This document shows positions 8,764-16,697 of a stretch of DNA of 64,000 nt, piece after piece. The DNA lies in NCBI GenBank assembly GCA_023382715.1, contig JAHDWP010000002.1, forward strand, positions 101,823 through 165,822. The letters run 5' to 3'. The position numbers and the translations under genes are program-made. The notes beneath the pieces are model-generated. The model was not told the DNA's origin. It saw nothing but the letters and a program-made list of their open reading frames with translations, and ran no database searches. How positions within the stretch are numbered: position 1 is the first letter of the stretch; every line of letters starts with the position of its first letter. Origin of the DNA: Anaerolineae bacterium (GTDB taxonomy: Bacteria > Chloroflexota > Anaerolineae > Aggregatilineales > Aggregatilineaceae).

Positions 8764-9858
8764 TCACTCCACCCATTCGACGCGGCCCGTCGCGCCGGTC
8801 TCGTAGCCGCCCAGCGCGGCGATGACCGCGCGCGTTTCGCCCGTCGCCAGCCACGCCGCCAGTTGCTGGACGGGTGCGGACTGCCATACCTCGGCGGGGA
8901 TGGCCAGATCGTAGCGTTCGGTGGTCAGCCCGACGAAGCCCAGCCCGTAGTTCAGTGCTGCCGTCTCGACGCCCAGCCCGGCGTCGGCGCGCCCCTCGGC
9001 CACCGCGCGGGCAACTTCCTCGTGCGTGGCGACGCGATCCGCGTAGCCCTGAATGTGCGCCGGGTCGAGATTGAGCCGCGCCAACTGCGCGTCCAGCCAG
9101 ACGCGCGTGCCTGCCCCTGCCTGGCGATTGAGGAAGCGCAGGCCGGGCCGGGCCAGGTCGGGCAGGGCGGCCAGGCTCAGCGGATTGCCCGGCGGCACGA
9201 TCAGCCCCAGGCGGCGGTGAGCCAGCGTCAGCAGGGCGACGCGGCGACCGGGCAGCAGCCGCCGCACGAACGGGCGGTTGTAGGTGTCTGTCTCGGCGTC
9301 CCACAGGTGGCACCCCGCCAGATCGGCCTTGCCCTCGGCCAGGGCGATCAGCCCGCCCAGGCTGCCGCTGAAGGCGACTTCCAGCGTGTAACCGGCAGCC
9401 AGCGTGCCGAAGCGCGCGGCGATGGCCGATACCGCCGGATCGTGGCTCCCGGCGAAGCGCAGCACGGCTGGCGGCGGCGCGGGGACGGCATCGCGCACGC
9501 CCCGCCAGCGATCGAGCGCCTGGCGGACGGCCCCCTCGATCTCGCCGGGCGCGTAGCCTTCGGCCAGCGCGGCCAGCAGGAAGGACTCTGCCCGGTGTAC
9601 CAGCGCGGCCTGGCGCAGCGGCGACGCTGGGGCAGGGGGCGCCGGCGCGGCTACGCGCGTGCCCTGGCCGGGCCGGCTGACGACCAGGCCCCCCGCCGCC
9701 AGCTCCTGGTAGGCGCGCTGCACCGTCCCTGGCGCGCAGCGCCACTGGGCGGACATCTCGCGCACGGGGGGCAGCTCGTCGCCGGGCCGCAGCGCCCCGC
9801 TGAGGATCGCCTCGCGGATGGATTCGGCGATCTCCTGGAAGAGCGGGGTGGTGGTCAT
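8764..9858 (-). CDS. GntR-type regulator with fused molybdate/tungstate-binding-like domain
   Basis: 364 residues. Residues 1-75 form a GntR winged helix (FQEIAESIREAILSGALRPGDELPPVRE, then the recognition helix GTVQRAYQELAAGGLVVSRPGQGTRV). From about residue 95 the sequence resembles a periplasmic-binding-protein domain (LRFAGSHDPAVSAIAARF, GKADLAGCHLWDAET, DAGLGVETAALNYGLGF) of the PBP-like type found in regulators of molybdate or tungstate uptake. It is transcribed divergently from tupABC, and an inverted repeat overlapping the tupA -35 box lies between them, so a ligand-sensing repressor of tungstate uptake is the natural reading (inferred). Start ATG 9856-9858 sits at the beginning of the HTH domain. 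Confidence 0.85.
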   Translation of the reverse strand: MTTTPLFQEIAESIREAILSGALRPGDELPPVREMSAQWRCAPGTVQRAYQELAAGGLVVSRPGQGTRVAAPAPPAPASPLRQAALVHRAESFLLAALAEGYAPGEIEGAVRQALDRWRGVRDAVPAPPPAVLRFAGSHDPAVSAIAARFGTLAAGYTLEVAFSGSLGGLIALAEGKADLAGCHLWDAETDTYNRPFVRRLLPGRRVALLTLAHRRLGLIVPPGNPLSLAALPDLARPGLRFLNRQAGAGTRVWLDAQLARLNLDPAHIQGYADRVATHEEVARAVAEGRADAGLGVETAALNYGLGFVGLTTERYDLAIPAEVWQSAPVQQLAAWLATGETRAVIAALGGYETGATGRVEWVE

Positions 9859-9898
9859 GCCGTGCCTCTCCCTGGTGAACGGATAGATCGTAATTTTC

Positions 9899-9926
9899 GT
9901 GTCATTTGTAACGTATCAATTGACAC
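9899..9926. promoter_or_regulatory. candidate operator between the regulator and tupA
   Basis: Inverted repeat GTGTCATTTG / CAATTGACAC (9 of 10 positions complementary) with an 8-base spacer. The right half covers the -35 hexamer of the tupA promoter, so binding would block polymerase. The divergent GntR-type regulator is the obvious candidate ligand. Confidence 0.65.
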
Positions 9927-9948
9927 ACTGGCCCCCAGCGCGTATACT
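9920..9948 (+). promoter_or_regulatory. sigma-70-type promoter of tupABC
   Basis: Perfect TTGACA at 9920-9925, a 17-base spacer and TATACT at 9943-9948. Transcription would start near 9955, about 50 bases before the tupA ATG. Confidence 0.8.
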
Positions 9949-10003
9949 CCGCGCCGGTTGAGTGCTCTGCACGGCAGTGCAGACTTGGAGCAGGAGCCGG
10001 ATC

Positions 10004-10933
10004 ATGACAAAACGTCGCATCCTTATTCTTTTCCTGATCTTCGCCCTGGCGAGCCTGACTACGCTGCTGGCCGCCTGTGGCGACAAAGAAAAACCCGCGC
10101 CAACACCTACTAAAGAAGCTGCCACGCCCCTTCCCACCGAAGAGCCTACCCCCGAACCCGCCGCGCCCGCCCGCCTGATCCTGGCGACGACGACCAGCAC
10201 CGAGGACTCCGGTTTGCTGGAGTATATCCTGCCGGACTTCGAGGCGAAATACAACGCTGAGGTGGATGTGATCGCGGTGGGCACCGGCCAGGCGCTGGAG
10301 CTTGGCCAGAACGGGGACGCGGACGTGGTGCTCGTGCACTCCCGCGCCCGCGAAGATGCGTTCGTCGCCGATGGCTATGGCACGGCCCGCTATGATGTGA
10401 TGTACAACGACTTCATCCTGGTCGGCCCCGCCGCCGATCCCGCCGGGATCAAGGGCATGACCGACGCTGCCGCCGCCTTCGCCCAGATCGCCGAAAGTGG
10501 CAGCACGTTCGTCTCGCGCGGCGATGACAGCGGCACGCACAGCAAGGAAAAAGCGATCTGGACGGCTGCCGAGGTCACGCTCGAAGGCGACTGGTACATC
10601 TCCGCCGGGCAGGGTATGGGCGAAGTGCTGACCATGAGCGACGAGATGGGCGCTTATACGCTCAGCGACCGCGCCACCTACGTCGCGCGCCAGGCGACCG
10701 GCCTGAAGCTGGAGATCCTCGTCGAGGGCGACCCGATCCTGTTCAATCCCTACGGCGTGATCCCGGTCAACCCGGAGAAGCACCCGAACATCAACGCTGA
10801 GCTGGGCCAGGCATTCGCCGACTGGATCACTTCGCTGGAGACGCAGGAGCTGATCCTCAGCTTCAAGCTCAACGACCAGTCGCTGTTCACGCCGGACTCC
10901 GAGGCGTGGCGCGCCGCGCACAGCGGGGAGTAG
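10004..10933 (+). CDS. tupA: tungstate ABC transporter, substrate-binding lipoprotein
   Basis: 309 residues from ATG 10004, preceded by GGAGCAGGAG. The N-terminus is a lipoprotein signal (MTKRR, hydrophobic core, LLAAC lipobox), then a Thr/Pro/Glu linker. The mature domain begins ILATTTSTEDSGLLEYILP, the oxyanion-binding TTTS segment of TupA/WtpA-like proteins, and continues with GTGQALELGQNGDADVVLVH and SRGDDSGTHSKE, both typical of TupA. It captures tungstate (possibly molybdate) outside the membrane for TupBC. A start 42 bases upstream is open but adds residues before the signal peptide. It is followed by a perfect palindrome that may reduce read-through into tupB. Confidence 0.9.
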   Translation: MTKRRILILFLIFALASLTTLLAACGDKEKPAPTPTKEAATPLPTEEPTPEPAAPARLILATTTSTEDSGLLEYILPDFEAKYNAEVDVIAVGTGQALELGQNGDADVVLVHSRAREDAFVADGYGTARYDVMYNDFILVGPAADPAGIKGMTDAAAAFAQIAESGSTFVSRGDDSGTHSKEKAIWTAAEVTLEGDWYISAGQGMGEVLTMSDEMGAYTLSDRATYVARQATGLKLEILVEGDPILFNPYGVIPVNPEKHPNINAELGQAFADWITSLETQELILSFKLNDQSLFTPDSEAWRAAHSGE

Positions 10934-11133
10934 TGGACGAACCGCACCCCTAGCCTCGCTGCGCTTGGCTTGCCCCCTCTCTGCAACGGAGAGGGGGCGG
11001 CGAGGCCCGTATCAGTGGGCCGAGCGGGGATGAGGTCCGTAGGGGCGTAGTGCACTACGCCCCTACGCTTGCCAACAAGCAGCCGGGCAGCGCCCCTACG
11101 GGCCGGCGGCTGAGCGCTGGCAGCTGTTCGCTG
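10934..11133 (+). repeat. tupA-tupB spacer: repeat remnants and a perfect 28-bp palindrome
   Basis: About 200 bases with no gene. 10957-11040 holds a CCCCCTCTCTGCAACGGAGAGGGGG hairpin, split here by its loop, with GGGGATGAGG ends resembling families A and D. 11039-11066 is an uninterrupted perfect palindrome (14-base arms GTAGGGGCGTAGTG), and the same GCCCCTAC word recurs at 11092-11099. No T-tract follows it, so it may be an RNA-stabilising hairpin or repeat rather than a terminator. Confidence 0.7.
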
Positions 11134-11149
11134 AAGGAGTCGAACCATT
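11134..11149 (+). promoter_or_regulatory. tupB ribosome-binding site that implies an ATT start
   Basis: AAGGAG at 11134-11139 is followed after 7 bases by ATT (11147-11149). The nearest canonical start in frame, GTG 11219, has no Shine-Dalgarno sequence and would remove a helix that reads like the normal TupB N-terminus. Confidence 0.65.
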
Positions 11150-11845
11150 CAAACGATACTCGATGCGCTGCGCGAGGCGCTGCGCCTGATCATCGCCCTC
11201 GATCCGGTAGTCTTCGAAGTGATGTGGCGCTCGCTGCAGGTGACGGCCAGCGCCCTGGTCTTCAGCGCCGCCGTCGGCGTCCCGGTGGGGACGTGGCTGG
11301 CGCTGACCCGTTTTCGCGGCCAGCGGGTGCTCAACGCGCTGATCTACACCGGCATGGGCCTGCCGCCAGTCGTGGTGGGCCTGGTCGTGTACCTCTTCCT
11401 GTCCAACAGCGGGCCGCTGGGCAACCTGGCCTGGCTGTTCACGATCAAGGCGATGGTCGTCGCCCAGGTGATCATCGCCACGCCGCTGGTTGTCGGCGTG
11501 ACCATGAGCAGCGTGCGGGCGGTGGACCCGGCGCTGCGCGTGCAGCTTCGCGCGCTGGGCGCCACGCGCTGGCAGGCGACGGTGGCGGCGCTGGTCGAAG
11601 CGCGCTTCGGCGTGATCGTCGGGCTGGTGGCCGGTTTCGGCTCGATCATCTCCGAGGTCGGTGCGGTGATGCTGGTCGGCGGCAACATTGACGGGCGCAC
11701 CCGCGTGCTGACCACCGCCGTCGTGCTGGAAACGCGGCGCGGCAACTTCGACGTGGCCCTGGCGCTGGGCATCATCCTGCTGACGCTGTCGTTCGCCGCC
11801 AATCTGATCATGGTCATGGGACAGGGAAAGCTGGCCGAGTCATGA
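11147..11845 (+). CDS. tupB: tungstate ABC transporter permease
   Basis: 232 residues if initiated at ATT 11147: M-QTILDALREALRLI-ALDPVVFEVMWRSLQVTASAL, the usual TupB beginning. From GTG 11219 only 208 residues would be made and the first amphipathic segment lost. It is a MetI/BinPDT-type permease with about five helices. The EAA-like cytoplasmic loop is DPALRVQLRALGATRWQA, which docks on the ATPase. It forms the membrane channel for tungstate between TupA and TupC. Its stop overlaps the tupC start (ATGA), so the two are translationally coupled. Confidence 0.88.
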   Translation: MQTILDALREALRLIIALDPVVFEVMWRSLQVTASALVFSAAVGVPVGTWLALTRFRGQRVLNALIYTGMGLPPVVVGLVVYLFLSNSGPLGNLAWLFTIKAMVVAQVIIATPLVVGVTMSSVRAVDPALRVQLRALGATRWQATVAALVEARFGVIVGLVAGFGSIISEVGAVMLVGGNIDGRTRVLTTAVVLETRRGNFDVALALGIILLTLSFAANLIMVMGQGKLAES

Positions 11846-12579
11846 CGAGCGCACCACTGTACACACTGCGCGACGTGCGCCAGGTCTATGGGGCGCGCAC
11901 CGTGCTGGACATCCCCGCGCTGACGGTCCAGCGGGGTGAGGTGCTGGCCGTGGTAGGGCCGAGCGGGGCGGGCAAGAGCACGCTGCTGCGCCTGATGGCC
12001 CTGCTGGAAGCGCCCGCACAGGGCGAGATGCTGCTCCACCTGAACGACGAGCGCGTCACCGCAGAGACGGCTTCTATCGCTCAGCGTCGCCTGCTGGCGA
12101 TGGTCTTCCAGCGACCGGCGCTGCTCAGCCGCAACGTGCGGGCTAATGTCGCCTATGGACTGCGCCTGCGCGGCGAGCGCAACGGCCAGAAGCGCGTGGA
12201 GGCCGCCCTGGAGCGCGTCTCGCTGACGCACCTGGCGAACGCTCACCCGCGCACGCTCTCTGGCGGGGAGATGCAGCGCGTCGCCGTGGCCCGCGCCCTG
12301 GTGTTGGAGCCGCGCGTCCTGCTGCTCGACGAGCCGACGGCCAACCTCGACCCGTACAACGTGCGCCTGATCGAGAGCCTGATCCGCGAGCAGCACACCG
12401 CGCACGAGACGACGATCATCCTGGTGACGCACAATATCTTCCAGGCGCGGCGGCTGGCGACGCGCGTCGTCCTGCTGCTGGAAGGCGCGCTGATCGAGGA
12501 AGGCTCCGCCGAAGAATTCTTCGATTCGCCCCGCGACCCGCGTACGGCAGCCTTCCTGTCGGGGGAGTTCGTGTACTGA
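11842..12579 (+). CDS. tupC: tungstate ABC transporter ATP-binding protein
   Basis: 245 residues with all ABC ATPase motifs: Walker A GPSGAGKST (about residues 39-47), signature LSGGEMQRVAVARAL, Walker B RVLLLDEPTANLDP and an H-loop in LVTHN. It energises TupB. The ATG at 11842 overlaps the tupB stop. The gene is followed by a repeat-rich hairpin region rather than another gene. Family members also serve molybdate or phosphate; tungstate is assigned from the TupA and TupB neighbours. Confidence 0.9.
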   Translation: MTSAPLYTLRDVRQVYGARTVLDIPALTVQRGEVLAVVGPSGAGKSTLLRLMALLEAPAQGEMLLHLNDERVTAETASIAQRRLLAMVFQRPALLSRNVRANVAYGLRLRGERNGQKRVEAALERVSLTHLANAHPRTLSGGEMQRVAVARALVLEPRVLLLDEPTANLDPYNVRLIESLIREQHTAHETTIILVTHNIFQARRLATRVVLLLEGALIEEGSAEEFFDSPRDPRTAAFLSGEFVY

Positions 12580-12583
12580 GGGG

Positions 12584-12688
12584 CGAACAGCGGTCAGCGA
12601 ACAGCCGTCAGCTATCAGCCATCAGCGGTCAGCCAAAAGGGCCGGCCTTGTCTTCGCTGAAGGCTGATAGCTGATAGCTGACCGCTAT
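12584..12688. repeat. short-word repeat hairpin after tupC
   Basis: Runs of CAGC(G/T)(A/G)TCAGC-type words on the left and their complements (GCTGATAGCTGATAGCTGACCGC) on the right form a long imperfect stem. It lies between convergent tupC and iolG and could end transcription from both sides. The same style of tandem short words occurs at 31353-31431 and 45247-45427. Confidence 0.6.
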
Positions 12689-13699
12689 TCACTCCACTTC
12701 GCTCAGCCGCACCGGGCGATGCTCCTGCAGCGACTTGCGCGCGGCCAGGCCCATCACCACCGGCACGCGGCCATCCGGCCCGCCTACCGGCACCGGGGTG
12801 TCGTGCACGATGGCGTCGAAGAAGGCGCGCACTTCGCGCTCGTAGCTGGCCGTGTAGCGATCCATGAAGAAGTTGAGCGGCAGATCGCGCCGCACGTGCT
12901 CGCCCGTGCTGACCGTCACCTCGTTGGGGTAGACGTTGGCGGTCGAGATGCCGCCGCCGCTGCCCAGCGCCTCGACGCGCTGGTCGTAGCCGTAGACGGC
13001 GCGCCGGCTGTTGTCTATGGTGGCGATGACGCCGTTGGCGAAGGTGAGCACCACGACGGCGGTATCCACGTCGCCCGCCGCGCCGATGGCCGGGTCCACG
13101 CGCACCGCTGCCCGCGTGTAGACTTCCTCGACCTCCGCCCCCACCAGAAAGCGGGCCATATCGAAGTCGTGAATCATCATGTCCAGGAACAGCCCGCCAG
13201 ACACCTTGACATACTCGACCGGCGGGGGGGCCGGGTCGCGGCTGATGATGTGCAGCAGATGCAGATCGCCGATCTCGCCGCTCTGAATGGCCTGGTGCAC
13301 GCGGGCGAAAGTCGGGTCGAAGCGGCGGTTGAAGCCCACCTGGAACTTGACACCCGCTGCCTTCACCGCCGCCAGCACATTGTCAATGCGCTTCAGGTCG
13401 TGGTCAATCGGCTTCTCGGTGAAGATGTGCTTGCCCGCCTGGGCCGCCTCGATGCAGACCGGCGTGTGCGTGTCGGTGGACGAGCAGACGAGCACCGCGT
13501 CCACGCCGGGATCGGCCATGATCTCGCGGTAGTCGCGCGTCACGTGGGGGATGCGCAGCGTCTCGGCGACATGCCGGGCCGCGTCCTCCGCCACGTCGGC
13601 GATGGCCACGACCTCCGCTTCGGGAATGCGGTAGATCACGGTCTCGGCGTGCACTTTGCCAATGCGCCCGGCGCCGATGACGCCTACTTTGATAGTCAT
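12689..13699 (-). CDS. iolG: inositol 2-dehydrogenase, Gfo/Idh/MocA family
   Basis: 336 residues from ATG 13697-13699 (GAGGA seven bases upstream); the frame is open six codons further but that start lacks an SD. The N-terminal Rossmann motif is VGVIGAGRIGKVHAE, followed by the EKPIDH motif with the family lysine and the C-terminal GFO/IDH domain with GGLFLDMMIHDFDMARFLVG. It oxidises myo-inositol to scyllo-inosose with NAD+, the first step of inositol catabolism. It is the last gene of iolCBDEG, separated from iolE by a 170-base gap holding a repeat hairpin. Related family members act on other sugars, but the operon context strongly supports IolG. Confidence 0.88.
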   Translation of the reverse strand: MTIKVGVIGAGRIGKVHAETVIYRIPEAEVVAIADVAEDAARHVAETLRIPHVTRDYREIMADPGVDAVLVCSSTDTHTPVCIEAAQAGKHIFTEKPIDHDLKRIDNVLAAVKAAGVKFQVGFNRRFDPTFARVHQAIQSGEIGDLHLLHIISRDPAPPPVEYVKVSGGLFLDMMIHDFDMARFLVGAEVEEVYTRAAVRVDPAIGAAGDVDTAVVVLTFANGVIATIDNSRRAVYGYDQRVEALGSGGGISTANVYPNEVTVSTGEHVRRDLPLNFFMDRYTASYEREVRAFFDAIVHDTPVPVGGPDGRVPVVMGLAARKSLQEHRPVRLSEVE

Positions 13700-13763
13700 A
13701 AGGTCCTCGCTCCTCACTCATTCACGGGCAAGGCGTGTCTCGTGGACGGGGGAGTTTTCTTGA

Positions 13764-13842
13764 GCCGCAGAGGCACAGAGAACACTGAGAGAAGGCTGTA
13801 GACTCTCCGCGATCTTCTCTGTGCTTTCTGCGCCTCTGCGGT
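13764..13842. repeat. Family B long hairpin (CCGCAGAG words)
   Basis: Left arm GCCGCAGAGGCACAGAGAAC, right arm CTGTGCTTTCTGCGCCTCTG followed by CGGT; imperfect complement around a loop of about 30 bases. Other copies are at 19052-19124 and 35725-35819. It sits between iolE and iolG and may lower read-through into iolG. Confidence 0.75.
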
Positions 13843-13868
13843 GCTCTTCCCGCCCGAAAGACGCGCCG

Positions 13869-14777
13869 CTACAGCCCGATGCTGCGCAAATAGTCGCGGT
13901 TGCGCTGCGCGCTCTCTTTGGGCGCGCCCAAAGAGGGCAGCACGTCCTGCTCGACAACGATCCAGCCGTCGTAGTTCATGGCGATCAGCGCGTCGCGCAC
14001 CGCCGGGAAGTTCACCGCGCCCCGGCCCAGCTCGCAGAAGATGCCGTGCTGGATCGCCCCGAAGTAGTCCCATTGCCCGGCGCGAGCCTGGGCGGCCACC
14101 GCCGGGTCGAAGTCCTTGAAGTGCACGTGCCAGATGCGCTCCTGGTGGGCGCGCAGCAACTCCAGCGGATCGCCGCCGCCGAACATGATGTGCCCTGTGT
14201 CCAGCACCAGGCCGAGCACCTGCGGGTCGGTGAGGGCCATCAGGCGAGCGACTTCGGCGGGCGTTTCGACGTAGCCGGCGCAGTGGTGATGGAAGACGGT
14301 GCGCAGGCCGGTCTGGGCGCGCACGGCGCGGGCGATGCGATCGGCGCCCTCGGCGAACACTTCCCACTGTGCGTCGCTCAGCCCCATCTCCGGCGTGATG
14401 CGCCCGGCGTTCTGCGTGCGCTGTGGCACGGAGCCGTTGTTGTCGGCCAGGACGATGAAGCACTCCTCGCCGGCGGTGTCGCGCAGCAGGCTGGCAGTGC
14501 GCAGCGCGACCGCTTCGCCGTCGGCGTGCGCGGCGCGGTCGGCCAGGGCCACCGGCACGAAAGCCGCCAGCAGCGCCAGCCCGCGCCGGTCCAGCTCGGC
14601 GCGCAGGGTCGGCGGGTCGGTGGGCATGAAGCCCCAGTCACCCAGCTCGGTGCCGCTGTAGCCGGTCGCGGCGATCTCGTCGAACACCTGGGCGTAACCG
14701 GCGGCTTCGCCCTCCAGGTCGAACTCCAGCACGCCCCACGAACAGGGCGCATTGGCGATGCGGAATGTGTGAGTCAT
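13869..14777 (-). CDS. iolE: inosose dehydratase
   Basis: 302 residues of the xylose-isomerase-like TIM-barrel family. The start [13 protein letters not shown] is the IolE signature, and [35 protein letters not shown] and HVHFKDFDP supply the expected metal ligands (Glu, His, Asp, His). It dehydrates scyllo-inosose to 3D-(3,5/4)-trihydroxycyclohexane-1,2-dione. The gene lies between iolD and iolG in the leftward iol operon and is about the usual length for IolE. Confidence 0.93.
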   Translation of the reverse strand: MTHTFRIANAPCSWGVLEFDLEGEAAGYAQVFDEIAATGYSGTELGDWGFMPTDPPTLRAELDRRGLALLAAFVPVALADRAAHADGEAVALRTASLLRDTAGEECFIVLADNNGSVPQRTQNAGRITPEMGLSDAQWEVFAEGADRIARAVRAQTGLRTVFHHHCAGYVETPAEVARLMALTDPQVLGLVLDTGHIMFGGGDPLELLRAHQERIWHVHFKDFDPAVAAQARAGQWDYFGAIQHGIFCELGRGAVNFPAVRDALIAMNYDGWIVVEQDVLPSLGAPKESAQRNRDYLRSIGL

Positions 14778-14818
14778 AGGTGTCTCTGCTCCTCAAAGGC
14801 AGGGTATGGCGCGATGCA

Positions 14819-16684
14819 TCACAGGAAATGTCGCTCGCGTTTCTTGTGCTCCACGTACTCGGCACGCGCCCGCTGCACGTCGGGATTCTCCGACACTTCG
14901 GCAACGGCCACGTCCCACCAGCTTTCATAGCCGCCCACGCGCTGCCGCCGGTCTACCTCGATGACGATGCACACCGGCCCGCCCTGGTGCGCTTCCGCCT
15001 GCCGGAGGGCGTCGGCCAGGTCGTCGCGGTTGTGGGCGCGGAGGACGTGCGCGCCCAGGCTGGCGGCGTTGGCAGCGTAGTCAATGGGCAGCACGTCGCC
15101 GTCCAGGTGCCCGGACTCGGTGCGGCGGCGATACTTGGTGCCGAAGCCGTCCGACCCCACGCTCTTGGACAGGCCGCCGATGCTGGCGAAACCGTGATTG
15201 TCCAGCAGGACGATGATCACCTTGATCTCTTCCTGGACCATGGTGGCGATCTCGCTGTTCATCATCAGGTACGAGCCATCGCCGATCATGACGTAGACCT
15301 CGCGCTCTGGCGCGGCGAGCTTGGCCCCCATGCCGCCGGCGATCTCGTAGCCCATGCACGAGTAGCCATATTCCAGGTGATAGCCCTTCGGGTCGCGCGT
15401 GCGCCACAGCTTGTGCAGGTCGCCGGGCAGGCTGCCCGCCGCGCAGAAGACCACGTCCTGCGGGCGCGAGAGCGTGTTGACCACGCCGATGACTTCGCCC
15501 TGGCTGATCAGCGGGCCGTGCTCCAGCGTGTAGATACGCTCCACCTCGGCGTCCCACTCGCGGTTGTGCTGCGCGGCCTGGGCGCGGTACTCCGCCGCGA
15601 CCTGCCAGCCTTCCAGCAGCGGCAGCAGCTCCTCCAGCGTGGCGCGGGCATCGCCCACCAGCGGGATGGCGCTGTGCTTGTAGGCGTCGAACTCGGCGGC
15701 GTTGATGTTGATGAAGCGCACGTGCGGGTGCTGGAACTGCGTTTTGGAGGCAGTGGTGAAGTCGCTGTAGCGCGTGCCGATGCCGATCACCAGGTCGGCA
15801 TCGCGGGCGACCAGGTTGGCCCCCAGCGTGCCGGTGACACCGATCGCGCCCAGGTTGAGCGGGTGATCGTAGGGCAGCGCGCCCTTGCCCGCCTGCGTCT
15901 CGCCGACGGGGATGCCCGTCCGCTCGGCGAACTGGCGCAGCGTCTCGGTTGCCTCGCTGTAGTGCACGCCGCCCCCGGCGACGATCAGCGGGCGCTGGCT
16001 CTGCCTGATCCACTGCGCCGCCTGGTGCAGCGCGGCGGTGTCGGGCCGGTTGCGCGGGATGCGCCAGACGCGCTTGTGGAAGAACGCCTCCGGATAGTCG
16101 AAGGCCATCGTCTGCACATCCTGGGGCAGGGCCAGCGTCACCGCGCCGGTGTCGGCGGGCGAGGTCAGGACGCGCAGCGCTTCTGGCAGGGCGGTCAGCA
16201 GTTGCTCCGGGCGGGTGATGCGGTCCCAGTAGCGCGAGACCGGCCTGAAGCAGTCGTTGACCGAAGTGTCCTGCGAGTGCTCCCACTCAAGCTGCTGGAG
16301 CACGGGGGCCGGGGTGCGCTCGGCGAAGATGTCACCGGGCAGCAGCAGCACGGGGATGCGGTTGATCGTGGCCGTGGCTGCGCCGGTGACCATGTTGGTC
16401 GCGCCGGGGCCGATGGACGATGTGCAGGCAAAGGTTTGCAGGCGGTTCTTCATCTTGGCGTAGGCGATGGCCGCGTGGACCATCGCCTGCTCGTTGCGCG
16501 TCTGGTAGTAACGGAAAGACGCTGCGGCCTGTTGCAGCGCCTGCCCGATCCCGGCGACGTTGCCGTGCCCGAAGATGCCCCAGCACCCGGCGAAGAACGG
16601 GTTCTCGACGCCGTCGCGCTCGACATACTGGGCCTGCAAGAAGGTGATGAGCGCCTGGGCCATCGTCAGCCGTCTGGTGGTCAT
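14819..16684 (-). CDS. iolD: 3D-(3,5/4)-trihydroxycyclohexane-1,2-dione hydrolase
   Basis: 621 residues, a ThDP-dependent enzyme of the acetolactate synthase superfamily. The N-terminus MTTRRLTMAQALITFLQAQ with IFGHGNVAGIGQAL is characteristic of IolD. The ThDP/Mg2+-binding motif is near the C-terminus (GDGSYLMMNSEIATMVQE and LLDNHGFASIGGL). It opens the six-membered ring of the dione to give 5-deoxy-D-glucuronate. It sits between iolB and iolE, with the stop of iolB 14 bases away. Length is normal for IolD, which is longer than typical acetolactate synthases. Confidence 0.95.
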   Translation of the reverse strand: MTTRRLTMAQALITFLQAQYVERDGVENPFFAGCWGIFGHGNVAGIGQALQQAAASFRYYQTRNEQAMVHAAIAYAKMKNRLQTFACTSSIGPGATNMVTGAATATINRIPVLLLPGDIFAERTPAPVLQQLEWEHSQDTSVNDCFRPVSRYWDRITRPEQLLTALPEALRVLTSPADTGAVTLALPQDVQTMAFDYPEAFFHKRVWRIPRNRPDTAALHQAAQWIRQSQRPLIVAGGGVHYSEATETLRQFAERTGIPVGETQAGKGALPYDHPLNLGAIGVTGTLGANLVARDADLVIGIGTRYSDFTTASKTQFQHPHVRFININAAEFDAYKHSAIPLVGDARATLEELLPLLEGWQVAAEYRAQAAQHNREWDAEVERIYTLEHGPLISQGEVIGVVNTLSRPQDVVFCAAGSLPGDLHKLWRTRDPKGYHLEYGYSCMGYEIAGGMGAKLAAPEREVYVMIGDGSYLMMNSEIATMVQEEIKVIIVLLDNHGFASIGGLSKSVGSDGFGTKYRRRTESGHLDGDVLPIDYAANAASLGAHVLRAHNRDDLADALRQAEAHQGGPVCIVIEVDRRQRVGGYESWWDVAVAEVSENPDVQRARAEYVEHKKRERHFL

Positions 16685-16697
16685 GCGTGTCTCCTCT

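Noticed and set aside
11137..11150. GAGTCGAACC resembling an antisense tRNA T-arm
   Set aside because: No cloverleaf around it; it is explained by the tupB ribosome site and start.
11219..11845. GTG 11219 as the tupB start
   Set aside because: It lacks an SD and removes the conserved N-terminal segment; an upstream ATT with an ideal SD fits better.
13821..14930. 369-codon open frame antisense to iolE
   Set aside because: A shadow of a clear IolE gene with no motif of its own.
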